NCBI GenBank assembly: GCA_964502175.1
Contig: CAZCVE010000038.1
Coordinates: 1-64,000 of the forward strand
Direction of reading: 5' to 3'
Length of the DNA stretch: 64,000 nucleotides
From: JAFLCL01 sp964502175
GTDB lineage: Bacteria > Myxococcota_A > Polyangia > Polyangiales > Sandaracinaceae
The notes under the pieces are model-generated. The model was not told the origin of the DNA. It ran no database searches and was given only the letters and a program-made list of their open reading frames with translations. Below are positions 8,605-16,854 of this stretch, one piece after another. How positions within the stretch are numbered: position 1 is the first letter of the stretch; each line of letters opens with the position of its first letter. A program made the translations under genes and the position numbers.

Positions 8605-9356
8605 TGCGCGTCCTCCTCCTCGGTCCCGGGCAGCTCGGTCGCGTGATCGCGGGTGGCCTCGCCGCGTGCGGCGTGTCGATCGAACCCGTCGTGCGAGGCG
8701 AGTCGATCGATCCCACGCCAGCGCACGATCTCGTGCTCGTCGCGGTGGGCGAGCGCGATCTCGATCACGTCCTCGCGTCCGTACCCGCGTCGCACCGCGA
8801 TCGCGTCGTCCTGCTCCAGAACGAGCTCGTGCCTCCGAGCTGGGAGGCGCGCGCGATCGTCGATCCCACGGTGCTCGTCGTGTGGTTCGAGAAGAAGAGG
8901 GGCAAGGCGATCCAGGTCGTGCGCGAGACCGAGATCGCCGGCCCTCACGCGTCGCTCTTCGTGCGCGCCCTCGACGCGATGGACGTGCGCGCGAGCGAGA
9001 TCCCACGCGCCGAGCTCACGCGCGCGCTCGTGGTGAAGAACCTCTACATCGTCGGCGCGAACGTGCTCGGTCTCGCGGTCGGTGGCACCACGGGCGAGCT
9101 CGTGTCGCGTCACCGCGCGCGCACGGAGATGGTCCTCCGCGAGGTCTTGCGCATCGAGCGCTCGCGGCTCGCGACCGACGCCGCGCTCGACGACGACGAC
9201 GTGGTCGCGCGCACGCTCGACGCGTTCCTCGCCGATCCGACCCACGGCACCCTCGGACGCACGGCGAAGGCGCGGCTCGATCGTGCGATCACGCGCGCCC
9301 GCACCGCCGGCCTGGCGACGCCGGAGCTCGACGCGATCGCGAGCGCCTCTTCGTGA
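8604..9356 (+). CDS. Rossmann-fold protein, ketopantoate reductase-like
   Basis: 250 residues, starting at the ATG that overlaps the stop of the HTTM gene (TGATG). The N-terminus MRVLLLGPGQLGRVIAGGLAACG is a dinucleotide-binding fold with GxGxxG. The helical second half (ALVVKNLYIVGANVLGLAVGGTTGELV) is arranged as in ApbA/PanE ketopantoate reductases, which use a Lys and Asn in this helix. It is shorter than PanE (~300) and lacks a confident active-site match, so it may act on another 2-oxo substrate or only bind nucleotide. Function inferred from the fold only. Confidence 0.7.
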   Translation: MRVLLLGPGQLGRVIAGGLAACGVSIEPVVRGESIDPTPAHDLVLVAVGERDLDHVLASVPASHRDRVVLLQNELVPPSWEARAIVDPTVLVVWFEKKRGKAIQVVRETEIAGPHASLFVRALDAMDVRASEIPRAELTRALVVKNLYIVGANVLGLAVGGTTGELVSRHRARTEMVLREVLRIERSRLATDAALDDDDVVARTLDAFLADPTHGTLGRTAKARLDRAITRARTAGLATPELDAIASASS

Positions 9357-9405
9357 GCTTCGTGAAATAGATCGATCCGCTCGACCGCATGGCCCTCGGA
9401 GGACC

Positions 9406-9894
9406 ATGAGCACCGAGCGACGTCGCCCCCGCAAGCCCCCGCCGTCCACGGCGAACCGCGTCGCCCGTGGAGCCTTTCGCGTCTTGCTCGCCTTGGTGCT
9501 CGGCGTCGTGATGCTCGTGGGCTCCGTGCTCGCCCTCGCGGGTGGCGCGATCGGCGTGGCCGTGGTCGCGCTCGAGAGCCGCCCCGCGTGGCTGCGCTCG
9601 CAGCGCTCGCCGCGCACCGCGCAGATTCAGCAGCTCGAGGAGCGGGCGCCTGCGCTCCTCGCGGGCGCGGGTGTCATGGGCACGGTGCTCGCGGTCGATG
9701 CGATCGCGCATCACGGCGAGGACGCGCACGAGCCACCCGTCGGTCTCGCGCTCCTCGGTGGTGTCGGCGCCATGAGCGCGGTCACCGCTGCAGAGTACGT
9801 GTCCGAGCACGGAGATCAGCTCGTGTGGCCGGCCGCGTTCCTCGGTGTCGCCGCGCTCGCCTTCCTCCTCTCGGATCACGACGCGGCGCCCTGA
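9406..9894 (+). CDS. small integral membrane protein, unknown
   Basis: 162 residues. A good ribosome site (GGAGGACC) precedes the ATG at 9406. A basic N-terminus (STERRRPRKPPPS) is followed by a TM helix at about residues 26-53 and two or three weaker hydrophobic stretches in the second half (LLAGAGVMGTVLAVDAI, VGLALLGGVGAMSAVTAA, FLGVAALAFLLS). No family recognised. It follows the reductase-like gene by 49 bases and may belong to that transcription unit. Confidence 0.7.
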   Translation: MSTERRRPRKPPPSTANRVARGAFRVLLALVLGVVMLVGSVLALAGGAIGVAVVALESRPAWLRSQRSPRTAQIQQLEERAPALLAGAGVMGTVLAVDAIAHHGEDAHEPPVGLALLGGVGAMSAVTAAEYVSEHGDQLVWPAAFLGVAALAFLLSDHDAAP

Positions 9895-10034
9895 TCGCCT
9901 CTGCGAGGGAGAGCGAACTCGTGTTCACAGGCGTGGCTGGCTTTCACAGCGCGAGGGGACGAGCGATTCGCGCGACGAGGAGGCTGAACGCGAGCCGTCA
10001 GACCGAGTCGTTCGCTCGCGCGTCGCACCGCGTC

Positions 10035-10760
10035 ATGAACTCTCACTCGCTCGCTTCACGTGTCCTCGTCTCGCTCGTCACCTTCACCGCGCTCGTGGCG
10101 CTCGCCGGCTGCGGCGGCGTGATCTCGTCGCGCCGCTCGGGCTTCGCCGTGCGTGATGCGCGCGCCGTCGACGATCTCTCCGAGGCTCAGCTCTCTGCGC
10201 TCATCGAGGCGCGTCCGAGCGTCGGCGATGGCTACCGCGTGGCGTGGCTCGCGGTCGCGCCCGGCCACGACGACACGCTCGCCGCGAGCCTCGAGGGCCT
10301 CCCGGGTCAGCGCGACGCGCACCGCTTGAGCCCGCTCGTCGCGGTGGGCCGCCGCCGCTTCGACGACGCGAGCGAGAGCGAGATCTCGATCGGCACGCTG
10401 CGCCTGCTCGCGGCGCGCGCGCACGCCGACGTGCTGGTGGTCGTCGATCACGGATGGCGCTCGGAGCGCGCGCCGAACGGATGGGCCGCGCTGTCGGTGC
10501 TGCTCCTGCCGACGCTCTTCACCCCGCACCTCGACGCGGACGTGGAGACCTACGTCGAGGCCACGGCGATCGACGTGCGCACGGGCGCGATCCTCGGCGA
10601 GACCAGCACGACTGGCACGCTGCGCATCTCGAACATGACGGTGTGGTCGACCGACGACGAAGACCGCGCCGAAGCGCAGATCGACACGCTCTTCGAGACC
10701 ACGCGCGCGCAGCTCGCGGGCGTGCTGTCCGACGCGCGTACGGGGCACGAAGCGAGCTGA
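10035..10760 (+). CDS. hypothetical lipoprotein
   Basis: 241 residues. The signal MNSHSLASRVLVSLVTFTALVALAGC has a canonical LAGC lipobox (Cys 26). The mature part contains an alpha/beta segment (RLLAARAHADVLVVVDHGWR, YVEATAIDVRTGAILGETSTTGTL) like the small periplasmic lipoproteins that report stress-type variables in myxobacteria. I cannot name a family. A 140-base gap precedes it with no obvious promoter. Confidence 0.75.
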   Translation: MNSHSLASRVLVSLVTFTALVALAGCGGVISSRRSGFAVRDARAVDDLSEAQLSALIEARPSVGDGYRVAWLAVAPGHDDTLAASLEGLPGQRDAHRLSPLVAVGRRRFDDASESEISIGTLRLLAARAHADVLVVVDHGWRSERAPNGWAALSVLLLPTLFTPHLDADVETYVEATAIDVRTGAILGETSTTGTLRISNMTVWSTDDEDRAEAQIDTLFETTRAQLAGVLSDARTGHEAS

Positions 10761-10828
10761 CTCGACGACTGGCGCGAGGGCCGCGGGTTCCTCGCACGCG
10801 GGCAGGGCGACTCGTGTAGCGTTGCGCC

Positions 10829-11569
10829 GTGTTTCGCGCCCTCGTCGCTGCGCTCGTGCTGCTGCTCGCGCCCTTGCCTGCGCTCACCGCGCGCGCCGAC
10901 GACCCGCCCGTGTGCGAGGACCTCCCGGACGAACAGGTCGAGGCGCGCCTCCGTGAGGTGCGCGGCTTCGTGCGCCATCACGAGCCCGACACGCGTCACT
11001 GGGCGACGGCGTTCTTCTCGCTGCACCTCATGATGGTGGGCGTGCAGCTCTCGCTCGCGATCAGCGCCGACAACGAAGGCGCGCAGGTCGACGGTTGGGT
11101 GGGCGCGCTGAGCTCCTCGCTCGGTGTGGCGACCCTGCTCATCTCGTGGCCCTCGCTGGTCGGCGCGGGCGACGCGATCGACGAGCTGCCCGTGCGCACG
11201 GCCGAAGAGAGACGGTATGCGCTCGCGCGCGCCGAGCAGCGCATGCGTCGCGCGTCCGATCAGGTCGCGTTCGTGCGCTCGCCGTTCAACGTGACGCTCA
11301 ACGCGCTCTACCTCGGTGGCGCGGCGTCGTTCACGTTGATCGGATGGGGCCGCGTGACGGGCGCGTTCATCCTCGCCGCGGGCGGCTCGATCCTGGCGCA
11401 GGGGCGCGTCCTCCTCTTTCCGACGGGCATCCGCGAGGAGTGGCTGCGGTACCACCGACGCCATCCCGACGCGGGCTGCGAGCCGCTCGAGGTGGCCGCG
11501 CCGAGCGCTCCGCCGTCGCTCACGGTGGTCCCGAACGGCATCGGCGCGTCGATGCTGCTCATGTTCTGA
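10829..11569 (+). CDS. secreted/membrane protein of unknown function
   Basis: 246 residues with a GTG start. It has an N-terminal Sec signal (MFRALVAALVLLLAPLPALTARA, cleavage near residue 23), then a helical domain with hydrophobic segments (TAFFSLHLMMVGVQLSLAIS, GWVGALSSSLGVATLLISWPSLV, VTGAFILAAGGSILAQGRVLL) that look membrane-embedded. TAGCGT sits at 10817-10822, six bases before the start codon, and no Shine-Dalgarno is visible, so the transcript is probably leaderless. No domain recognised. Confidence 0.7.
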   Translation: MFRALVAALVLLLAPLPALTARADDPPVCEDLPDEQVEARLREVRGFVRHHEPDTRHWATAFFSLHLMMVGVQLSLAISADNEGAQVDGWVGALSSSLGVATLLISWPSLVGAGDAIDELPVRTAEERRYALARAEQRMRRASDQVAFVRSPFNVTLNALYLGGAASFTLIGWGRVTGAFILAAGGSILAQGRVLLFPTGIREEWLRYHRRHPDAGCEPLEVAAPSAPPSLTVVPNGIGASMLLMF

Positions 11570-11722
11570 CTTTCCTCGCGCCTCCGCCGATCGACGCCGC
11601 GGCGGGGCCGTTGTCGTGGGTCGGACGCGCGTGCTTGAATCCGCGACCTTTCCGGCCCGTCCATGGGCCCGTCCCCCCAATCGTTCTGCGAGAGATGGGC
11701 GGAACACAGGAGATCGCACCGG

Positions 11723-12811
11723 ATGTCGTCGAACCAAGGCCCGTCGTCGGATTCACTCCGTAGCTCCGAGCACGCGCGTCGCGCGCGATCATGGATCGCC
11801 GCCGCGCTCGCGCTGGCTGCGGTCGTGCTGCCGGGCGTCTCGCCGTCTCACGGTGACGCACAGGAGGCCTCGGGCACGGTGCTCCGCATCGCGTGCGTCG
11901 CGCCGCGAGGGTCGGCGTGGCACCGCGTCTTCACCGCGTGGGGCAACTCGCTCCGCGAGGCCACGGGCGGGCGGCTGAGCCTCTCGGTCCAGGCCGGCGG
12001 CGCGAGCGCGAGCGAGCAGGACTTCGTGCGTCGCATCGGCGCGAACGAGCTCGACGGTGCGGCGCTCTCGTCGCTCGGGTTCGCCGCGCTCGGTCGCACG
12101 GGGACCACCGAGCGACCCGCGCTCGTGCTGCAGGCGCCGGGCCTCTTCAACGACTACGCGACGCTCGATCGCGCGCGCACGGCGCTCGACGCGGACCTGC
12201 GCGCTGGCTTCTCGGACGCGGGCGTCGAGCTGATCGGCTGGAGCGATCTCGGTCGCGGACGTCTCTTCTCGACCCATCCCGTGACCACGCCCGCCGAGCT
12301 CCGTGCGGCGCACCTGTGGCAGCCCGCGAACGAGCCGCTGTCCGCTGCGCTCCTCACGCAGCTCGGCGGCGCGCACCCCGTGGCGCTCGGACTCGGCGAG
12401 GTGGGCGGAGCGATCGGCGATCACCGCGTCGACACGGTCGTCGCATCGCCGATGGCGGTGAGCGCGCTCGGATGGGCGGGCCCGAACCGCCTGACGCACG
12501 TGAGCAGCACGCCCACGAGCGTGCTCGTCGGCGGCACCGTGATCGCGAGCGCCGACATCGCGGCGCTGCCTGCCGACGTGCAGGCGACGCTGCGTCGCAC
12601 GGGCACGCAGGCGCACGAGACGCTCCAGCGCACGCTGCGTCGCGATGACGATCGCGCGTACGAGACGCTCACCACGCGACAGGGCATGACCCCGTTCGCG
12701 CTCGCGGCGGACGCCGAGTGGCGAACGCTCGCGACCGCCACGCGCGAGCGCCTCGTCGCGGGCCACGTGCTGCCCCGCGCGCTCCTCGATCGCGCGGCAG
12801 CCACGCACTGA
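11723..12811 (+). CDS. TRAP-type substrate-binding protein, DctP/TatP-like
   Basis: 362 residues from the ATG at 11723; a start 60 bases upstream is open but would give an overlong n-region. A Sec signal (RARSWIAAALALAAVVLPGVSPSHGDAQ) is followed by the DctP fold: TVLRIACVAPRGSAWHRVFTAWGNSLREATGGRLSLSVQAGG, GANELDGAALSSLGF, then the ligand-Arg region GRGRLFSTHPVTTPAELRAAHLWQ and the long C-terminal helices. It would bind a carboxylate-like ligand in the periplasm. There is no TRAP permease (Q/M) nearby. The convergent neighbour 7 bases away is a TatT homologue, so this is a TatP-TatT pair. Confidence 0.8.
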   Translation: MSSNQGPSSDSLRSSEHARRARSWIAAALALAAVVLPGVSPSHGDAQEASGTVLRIACVAPRGSAWHRVFTAWGNSLREATGGRLSLSVQAGGASASEQDFVRRIGANELDGAALSSLGFAALGRTGTTERPALVLQAPGLFNDYATLDRARTALDADLRAGFSDAGVELIGWSDLGRGRLFSTHPVTTPAELRAAHLWQPANEPLSAALLTQLGGAHPVALGLGEVGGAIGDHRVDTVVASPMAVSALGWAGPNRLTHVSSTPTSVLVGGTVIASADIAALPADVQATLRRTGTQAHETLQRTLRRDDDRAYETLTTRQGMTPFALAADAEWRTLATATRERLVAGHVLPRALLDRAAATH

Positions 12812-12818
12812 GTTGGCG

Positions 12819-13751
12819 CTAGAGCGGGGGGAAGAGCTCGTCGACGCGGCGCAGGAGGCGGATGGCCTTGCGGCGGGCGATGCGGTTCGCGAGGCGCACG
12901 CTCGGCTGGGGGTCGCCGCCGTCGACGATCTCGCGGAGCAGCGTGATGAAGAGGTTTCGGTCGCCGACGCTCACCGCGTAGCTCAGCGCGTACTGGAGCT
13001 GGACCACGAAGAAGTGACGCTCGCTGACCTCGAGGGCTCGCTCGAAGAGCTCGCGCCCGCGCGTGGGGTTGCCGCCCATCTCGGGCGGAACGGACGAGTC
13101 CATCGCCGCGAGGGCCATCGTCGCGGAGCCGTTGAAGAACTCGGGGTCGAGCTCGGCCGAGCGCTCCAGCAACACGCGGACGATCGGCACGTCGACCACG
13201 AGCTCGGGGTCGGCGTTCGACGCCTGGATCGCTCCGCCCCACGCGTAGCCCGTCCAGAAGAGGATGACGGCGTCCTCGCGTGAGCCGTAGTGCTGACGCA
13301 GGTGCGCGCGCAGCGTGTCGGGGCCGCCCGCGAGCGCCGCGTCGATGCCGTCGTGGCGACGACGCATGTGGTGCACGCCCACGTTGCGGCCGCGCAGGTA
13401 GAGGAGGCGCGCGCGCAGCGAGATCGCCTCCTGCGCCTCGAGGTCACCGCGGCCGAGTGCGTCTTCGGCGTCGTCTTCGAGCCAGCCCCACGCGTACGAG
13501 CCGTACGCGCGGATCACCTCGATGCCGATCTCTTCGTCGTCGGGGATGACGGCGTAGATGCCCTCGAGCTGGAGGATGCTCGCCGGGAGGCCGCGTCCGA
13601 CGAGATCGACGTCCCAGTGCTCGGCGAGCGAGCGCGTCGCGCGCTGGAGGACAGCCGACGTCTGCGTCGCGGCGAACCGGGTCGTGAGCTCGCACGCCGT
13701 GCAGCAGACGACCGCGCACAGCGATGCGGTCAGCGGGATCGCGAGGCGCAT
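12819..13751 (-). CDS. TatT-family lipoprotein (TPR-like TRAP-associated protein)
   Basis: 310 residues. A lipoprotein signal (MRLAIPLTASLCAVVCCTAC, Cys 20) precedes an all-helical TPR-like body with the TatT hallmarks: DVDLVGRGLPASILQLEGIYAV near the start, a YGSYAWGW segment, FWTGYAWGGAIQ, and a repeat with VRVLLERSAELDPEFFNGSATMALA. TatT (Treponema pallidum Tp0956 type) forms trimers that associate with the TRAP binding protein TatP, thought to handle hydrophobic ligands. The tatP-like gene lies convergently 7 bases away, which supports the call. TTGACC and TACACC boxes 18 bp apart precede the start. Confidence 0.8.
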   Translation of the reverse strand: MRLAIPLTASLCAVVCCTACELTTRFAATQTSAVLQRATRSLAEHWDVDLVGRGLPASILQLEGIYAVIPDDEEIGIEVIRAYGSYAWGWLEDDAEDALGRGDLEAQEAISLRARLLYLRGRNVGVHHMRRRHDGIDAALAGGPDTLRAHLRQHYGSREDAVILFWTGYAWGGAIQASNADPELVVDVPIVRVLLERSAELDPEFFNGSATMALAAMDSSVPPEMGGNPTRGRELFERALEVSERHFFVVQLQYALSYAVSVGDRNLFITLLREIVDGGDPQPSVRLANRIARRKAIRLLRRVDELFPPL

Positions 13752-13759
13752 GAACGATC

Positions 13760-13789
13760 GGTGTACCTTCGTTTCGATCGCATGGTCAA
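13760..13789 (-). promoter_or_regulatory. candidate leaderless promoter of the tatT-like gene
   Basis: On the minus strand TTGACC (13789-13784), an 18-bp spacer and TACACC (13765-13760) are followed after 8 bases by the ATG (13751). There is no room for a leader and no Shine-Dalgarno. The same TTGACC / 17-18 bp / TA-box / 7-9 nt / start arrangement occurs before aceB and tolQ. Confidence 0.5.
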
Positions 13790-13912
13790 AATCGGGTCGT
13801 CGGGCCTCGCCTCAGTCGTGCTCGACATGGCGGAGGGGAGTGCCGGGACCGTCAACTCATCGCTTCAGTCTGCCGGCGATGTGTCTCGCTCGACGCGGCG
13901 GGTCGGCGAGCG

Positions 13913-15118
13913 TCAGGGCCCGACGATCGCGCGCTCGAGCGCGATGGCCAGGCGCTCGTGGCCCGCGTCGGTCATGTGCACGTGGTCGCCGAGCACGAGG
14001 CCCTGGCTCACCCACGCGTCGAGGTTGCTCTCGCCGCCCTGGAACGCGATGAGGTCGAAGTAGCCGCAGCCACGACCGATCGCTGCGGCGCGGAACGCGG
14101 AGCGCACCTCGGCCGAGCGAGGACGCACGACCCAGCCGCCGCCACGCTGGATCGGATAGTTCGACGGACCGATGACGACGCACGGCGCGGTCGGCGCGGC
14201 GCGACGGCTGCGATCGATCAGCGCCTCGAGCGCGCGCGTGTGATCCGCCATCGGGCTCGTGCCGACCGACTCGTTCGTCCCGTACGAGAGGAAGACCACA
14301 TCGGGCGCGAGCGCGCGGACCATCGCCTGGAAGTTGGGATCGTCCCAGCGATCCGCGTGCTCCGCGCGCGCGCCCGACACGCCGAAGCTGTCGACGACCA
14401 CGCCCTGACGCGCCTCCACCGACACGCCGAAGAGGCGCGTGCGCGACGCGCGAATCTCGAACGACTCCGACGGCACGACGTCGGCGTCGAGCTCGAGGAT
14501 CGCGTCGGCGTTCGACGCCATCTCGCGCTCGACCTGCGTGCGGCCGTAGCGGATCGTGACGCGGGCGGTCTGACCTTCGGTGAGCGGATGCGCGCGCGCG
14601 AACACGCGCACGTGACCGCGGAGCTCGTGGAGCACCGTGAAGCGCGCCATGCCGTTCGTGCGCGCGTCGAGCGCCATGCCCATCGCGCCGAGCGGTGACG
14701 TGCGCGAGGCCGAGACCGCCTCGATGCCCGAGAGGCCCGAGGTCGCGACGAGCGAGACGTCACGGCGCTCGTAGAAATTCGCAGGCGGCGCGGGCATGAA
14801 CGCGCCGGGGCCGCCGTCGCCGTGCCGCGCTTGGAGGCGCGCGCGCAGCATGCCCGTGTACTGATCCGAGGACGTGTGCGACTCGCCCCAGAACGACAGA
14901 CGCACGAGGCGGGTGCCCGACTGCGCGAGCGCGGCGCGGATGCGCGGGACCACGATGTGGAGCGGATCCTCGATCGTCACGGCGGGCGCCGCGTCTTGCG
15001 CGCCCACGCTCACGGGCTCGGCCGTCGCGACGAGCCCGAGCATCGCCAGCGCCGTCAGCGTGCAGAGCCACCCGGCGCGCATGAACCTCGACCTGCTCTC
15101 TTCTTCTGGTGCCTTCAT
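13913..15118 (-). CDS. SGNH/GDSL-type esterase, secreted
   Basis: 401 residues from the ATG at 15118 (GGAG upstream); a second start at 15082 would give a shorter signal peptide. A Sec signal covers about residues 13-40 (RAGWLCTLTALAMLGLVATAEPVSVGAQ). SGNH block I is LSFWGESHTSSDQYT with the nucleophile Ser at residue 80. Block III is FLSYGTNES. The C-terminal Asp-His pair lies in GDHVHMTDAGHERLA. A beta-rich insert (residues ~120-240) separates blocks I and III, as in periplasmic acetylesterases acting on polysaccharide or peptidoglycan. Substrate not deducible. Confidence 0.85.
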   Translation of the reverse strand: MKAPEEESRSRFMRAGWLCTLTALAMLGLVATAEPVSVGAQDAAPAVTIEDPLHIVVPRIRAALAQSGTRLVRLSFWGESHTSSDQYTGMLRARLQARHGDGGPGAFMPAPPANFYERRDVSLVATSGLSGIEAVSASRTSPLGAMGMALDARTNGMARFTVLHELRGHVRVFARAHPLTEGQTARVTIRYGRTQVEREMASNADAILELDADVVPSESFEIRASRTRLFGVSVEARQGVVVDSFGVSGARAEHADRWDDPNFQAMVRALAPDVVFLSYGTNESVGTSPMADHTRALEALIDRSRRAAPTAPCVVIGPSNYPIQRGGGWVVRPRSAEVRSAFRAAAIGRGCGYFDLIAFQGGESNLDAWVSQGLVLGDHVHMTDAGHERLAIALERAIVGP

Positions 15119-15456
15119 CGCCGCTCGACTCCAACCATGTCTCCGGGCGATCCCACGAAGCGTGGAGATCGTGCGTCCCGCAGAAGCATGTGTAACCCGA
15201 CTCGGTCCGGTCTTGGATGGCCCCCGGGCACAAAGTTGAGGGCCACCGAACGATTGTGCCCGCGGAGCGCCGTGCTCGTGTCCGCGGAGCGCGGTGCTCG
15301 TGCTCGAGAGCGCGTCCGGGGCCCTACGACGGCGCGGTGCGCGGCGATATTCTCGCGGCGCCTGGAGGGGAGCGCTGGCTCGGCACCGATCCGGACCCGC
15401 GGTCAGGGACACCACTTTGTTGACCGCATGATCAGCGACGCAGTACGCGCCGTCCG
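15119..15456 (+). other. divergent intergenic region with inverted and direct repeats
   Basis: No gene here. GGGCACAA (15226-15233) and TTGTGCCC (15254-15261) form an inverted repeat 20 bases apart. Just downstream a ~22-bp direct repeat is seen (GCGGAGCGCCGTGCTCGT, then GCGGAGCGCGGTGCTCGT, about 15262-15302). The tolQ promoter lies at the right edge. Confidence 0.5.
15420..15449 (+). promoter_or_regulatory. candidate leaderless promoter of the tolQ-like operon
   Basis: TTGACC at 15420-15425, an 18-bp spacer and TACGCG at 15444-15449, followed after 7 bases by the ATG at 15457. No Shine-Dalgarno is present. The architecture matches that in front of aceB and tatT. Confidence 0.45.
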
Positions 15457-16197
15457 ATGCCCATCGATCTCGTGCTGCTCCAGGCCGCGCAGGCCGCCGG
15501 TGCGACGGAGCCCCAGCGGCTCGACCCGCTCCAGCTCGTCCTCGACGCCTCCTTCGTGGTGAAGCTCGTCCTGCTCGTCCTCCTCGGGATGAGCTTGCTG
15601 TCGTGGTTCGTCGTCGGTACGAAGCTCGTCCGGATCTTCCAGGCGCAGCGACAGAGCACGTCGTTCCTCGACGTCTTCTGGAGCAAGGACGACGGGAACA
15701 AGTGGCCCGCGGATCGTCTCGAGGCGATCTATGCGCGCATCACCCAGTTCAACGGCTCGCCGCTCGCTCGCGTCTTCCACGCTGGCTACGTGGAGCTCGC
15801 GAAGGTCACGTCGTCCGAGCGCGGCACCGCGTCCGACGACATCGAGAACGTCGAGCGCTCCGTGAAGCGCGCGATGGGCCGCGAGATGACGAGCCTCGAG
15901 AACCAGCTCCCGATCCTCGCGACGACGGGCTCCGTCGGTCCCTTCATCGGCCTCTTCGGCACGGTGTGGGGCATCATGAACTCGTTCTTGTCGATCGGCG
16001 CGGAGCACGGCGCAGGCCTCGACGTCGTGGCGCCCGGCATCGCCGAAGCGCTCATCGCCACGGCCCTCGGCCTCGCGGCCGCCATCCCCGCGGTCATGGC
16101 CTACAACTACTTCGTGCGCCGCATCCGCGTGCTCGAGAGCGAGACCGAGGCGTTCGCCGCGGACTACCTCAACATCGTGAAGAGGCACTATCTCTAG
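15457..16197 (+). CDS. tolQ: MotA/TolQ/ExbB proton-channel protein
   Basis: 246 residues. The first TM helix is at about 32-52 (ASFVVKLVLLVLLGMSLLSWFVVG) and two more are in the C-terminal half, with the family signature LPILATTGSVGPFIGLFGTVWGIMNSF and GIAEALIATALGLAAAIPAVMAYNYF. It forms the inner-membrane proton channel with the ExbD/TolR-like protein encoded next. The following tolR and tolA/tonB-like genes make a complete energy-transduction unit. No pal or tolB is adjacent, so an ExbB role is also possible. Confidence 0.9.
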   Translation: MPIDLVLLQAAQAAGATEPQRLDPLQLVLDASFVVKLVLLVLLGMSLLSWFVVGTKLVRIFQAQRQSTSFLDVFWSKDDGNKWPADRLEAIYARITQFNGSPLARVFHAGYVELAKVTSSERGTASDDIENVERSVKRAMGREMTSLENQLPILATTGSVGPFIGLFGTVWGIMNSFLSIGAEHGAGLDVVAPGIAEALIATALGLAAAIPAVMAYNYFVRRIRVLESETEAFAADYLNIVKRHYL

Positions 16198-16199
16198 CC

Positions 16200-16221
16200 G
16201 AGAGGGGCGAGCGCCCCTCTC
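16200..16221 (+). terminator. perfect hairpin between tolQ and tolR (attenuator or mRNA-stabilising)
   Basis: GAGAGGGGCG (16200-16209) and CGCCCCTCTC (16212-16221) form a 10-bp perfect stem around two bases, two bases after the tolQ stop. No T-run follows. A second GC-rich palindromic stretch (CGGGGCCCC and CGCGGGGCCCC, ~16232-16275) lies behind it. More likely a differential-expression or mRNA-stability element than a full stop, since tolR and tolA continue in the same direction. Confidence 0.45.
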
Positions 16222-16308
16222 CCCGATGACTCGGGGCCCCTCTCCGCTCCGCTCCGCGCTGGCGCGCGGGGCCCCAACCCCGCTTGCCGTTCTGGAGACG
16301 TCGTAGCC

Positions 16309-16788
16309 ATGGCCATGAGCACCGGTGGTTCGGGCGCGCGCGCGCCGCTGAGCGAGATCAACGTGACGCCGCTCGTCGACGTCATGCTCGTCTTGCTGAT
16401 CATCTTCATGGTCGCGGCCCCGATGATGACGGCGGGCGTCGACATCGATCTGCCGCCGGCCGACGCCCCGCGCATGGACATCGACGAGCAGAAGCTGCTC
16501 CTCACGATCGATCGCGAGCAGCGCATCTTCCTCGGTGAAGACGAGATCCCGAACGAGCGGCTCGAGGACGTGCTCCTCCACAACGAGCGCCTGCAGCGCG
16601 AGCGCGAGATCTTCGTCCAGGCCGATCAGGCCGTGCCTTATGGCGTCGTGGTGCGCGTGCTCGCGATCCTTCGTCGCGCGGGCGTCGAGGATCTCGGCCT
16701 CGTGACGGATCCCATGGGCGCCGGCGGAACGCCGGTGCCGTCGGGCGCCGCCGGTGCGCCCACGCCGGTACCCGCTCCCACGCCCTGA
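16309..16788 (+). CDS. tolR: ExbD/TolR-family protein
   Basis: 159 residues. The conserved N-terminal TM helix with its proton-path Asp is present (EINVTPLVDVMLVLLIIFMVAAPMM), followed by the periplasmic domain (VDIDLPPADAP..., EDVLLHNERLQREREIFVQADQAVPYGVVVRVLAILRRAGVEDLGLVTDP). The C-terminus has a Gly/Pro-rich tail (about the last 25 residues). Works with the upstream TolQ/ExbB-like channel. ATG at 16309 or 16315. Confidence 0.93.
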   Translation: MAMSTGGSGARAPLSEINVTPLVDVMLVLLIIFMVAAPMMTAGVDIDLPPADAPRMDIDEQKLLLTIDREQRIFLGEDEIPNERLEDVLLHNERLQREREIFVQADQAVPYGVVVRVLAILRRAGVEDLGLVTDPMGAGGTPVPSGAAGAPTPVPAPTP

Positions 16789-16854
16789 TACTTCTCGTCG
16801 ACCCCTCCGCGGGCCAAGCTGGCCTCTCTCCGATCGGTCTCGACCCACGCGCGC

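Noticed and set aside
11723..13751. A complete TRAP transporter
   Set aside because: Only the substrate-binding and T-type proteins are present; there is no Q/M permease in the window.
13752..13912. Small plus-strand gene between tatT and the SGNH gene (start near 13782)
   Set aside because: No ribosome site, the frame runs antisense into the SGNH gene, and its peptide has no conserved look. The DNA is better explained by the tatT promoter.
16200..16275. Rho-independent terminator ending tolQ
   Set aside because: The stem is perfect but there is no T-tract, and tolR and tolA follow on the same strand, so I report it only as a hairpin element with low confidence.
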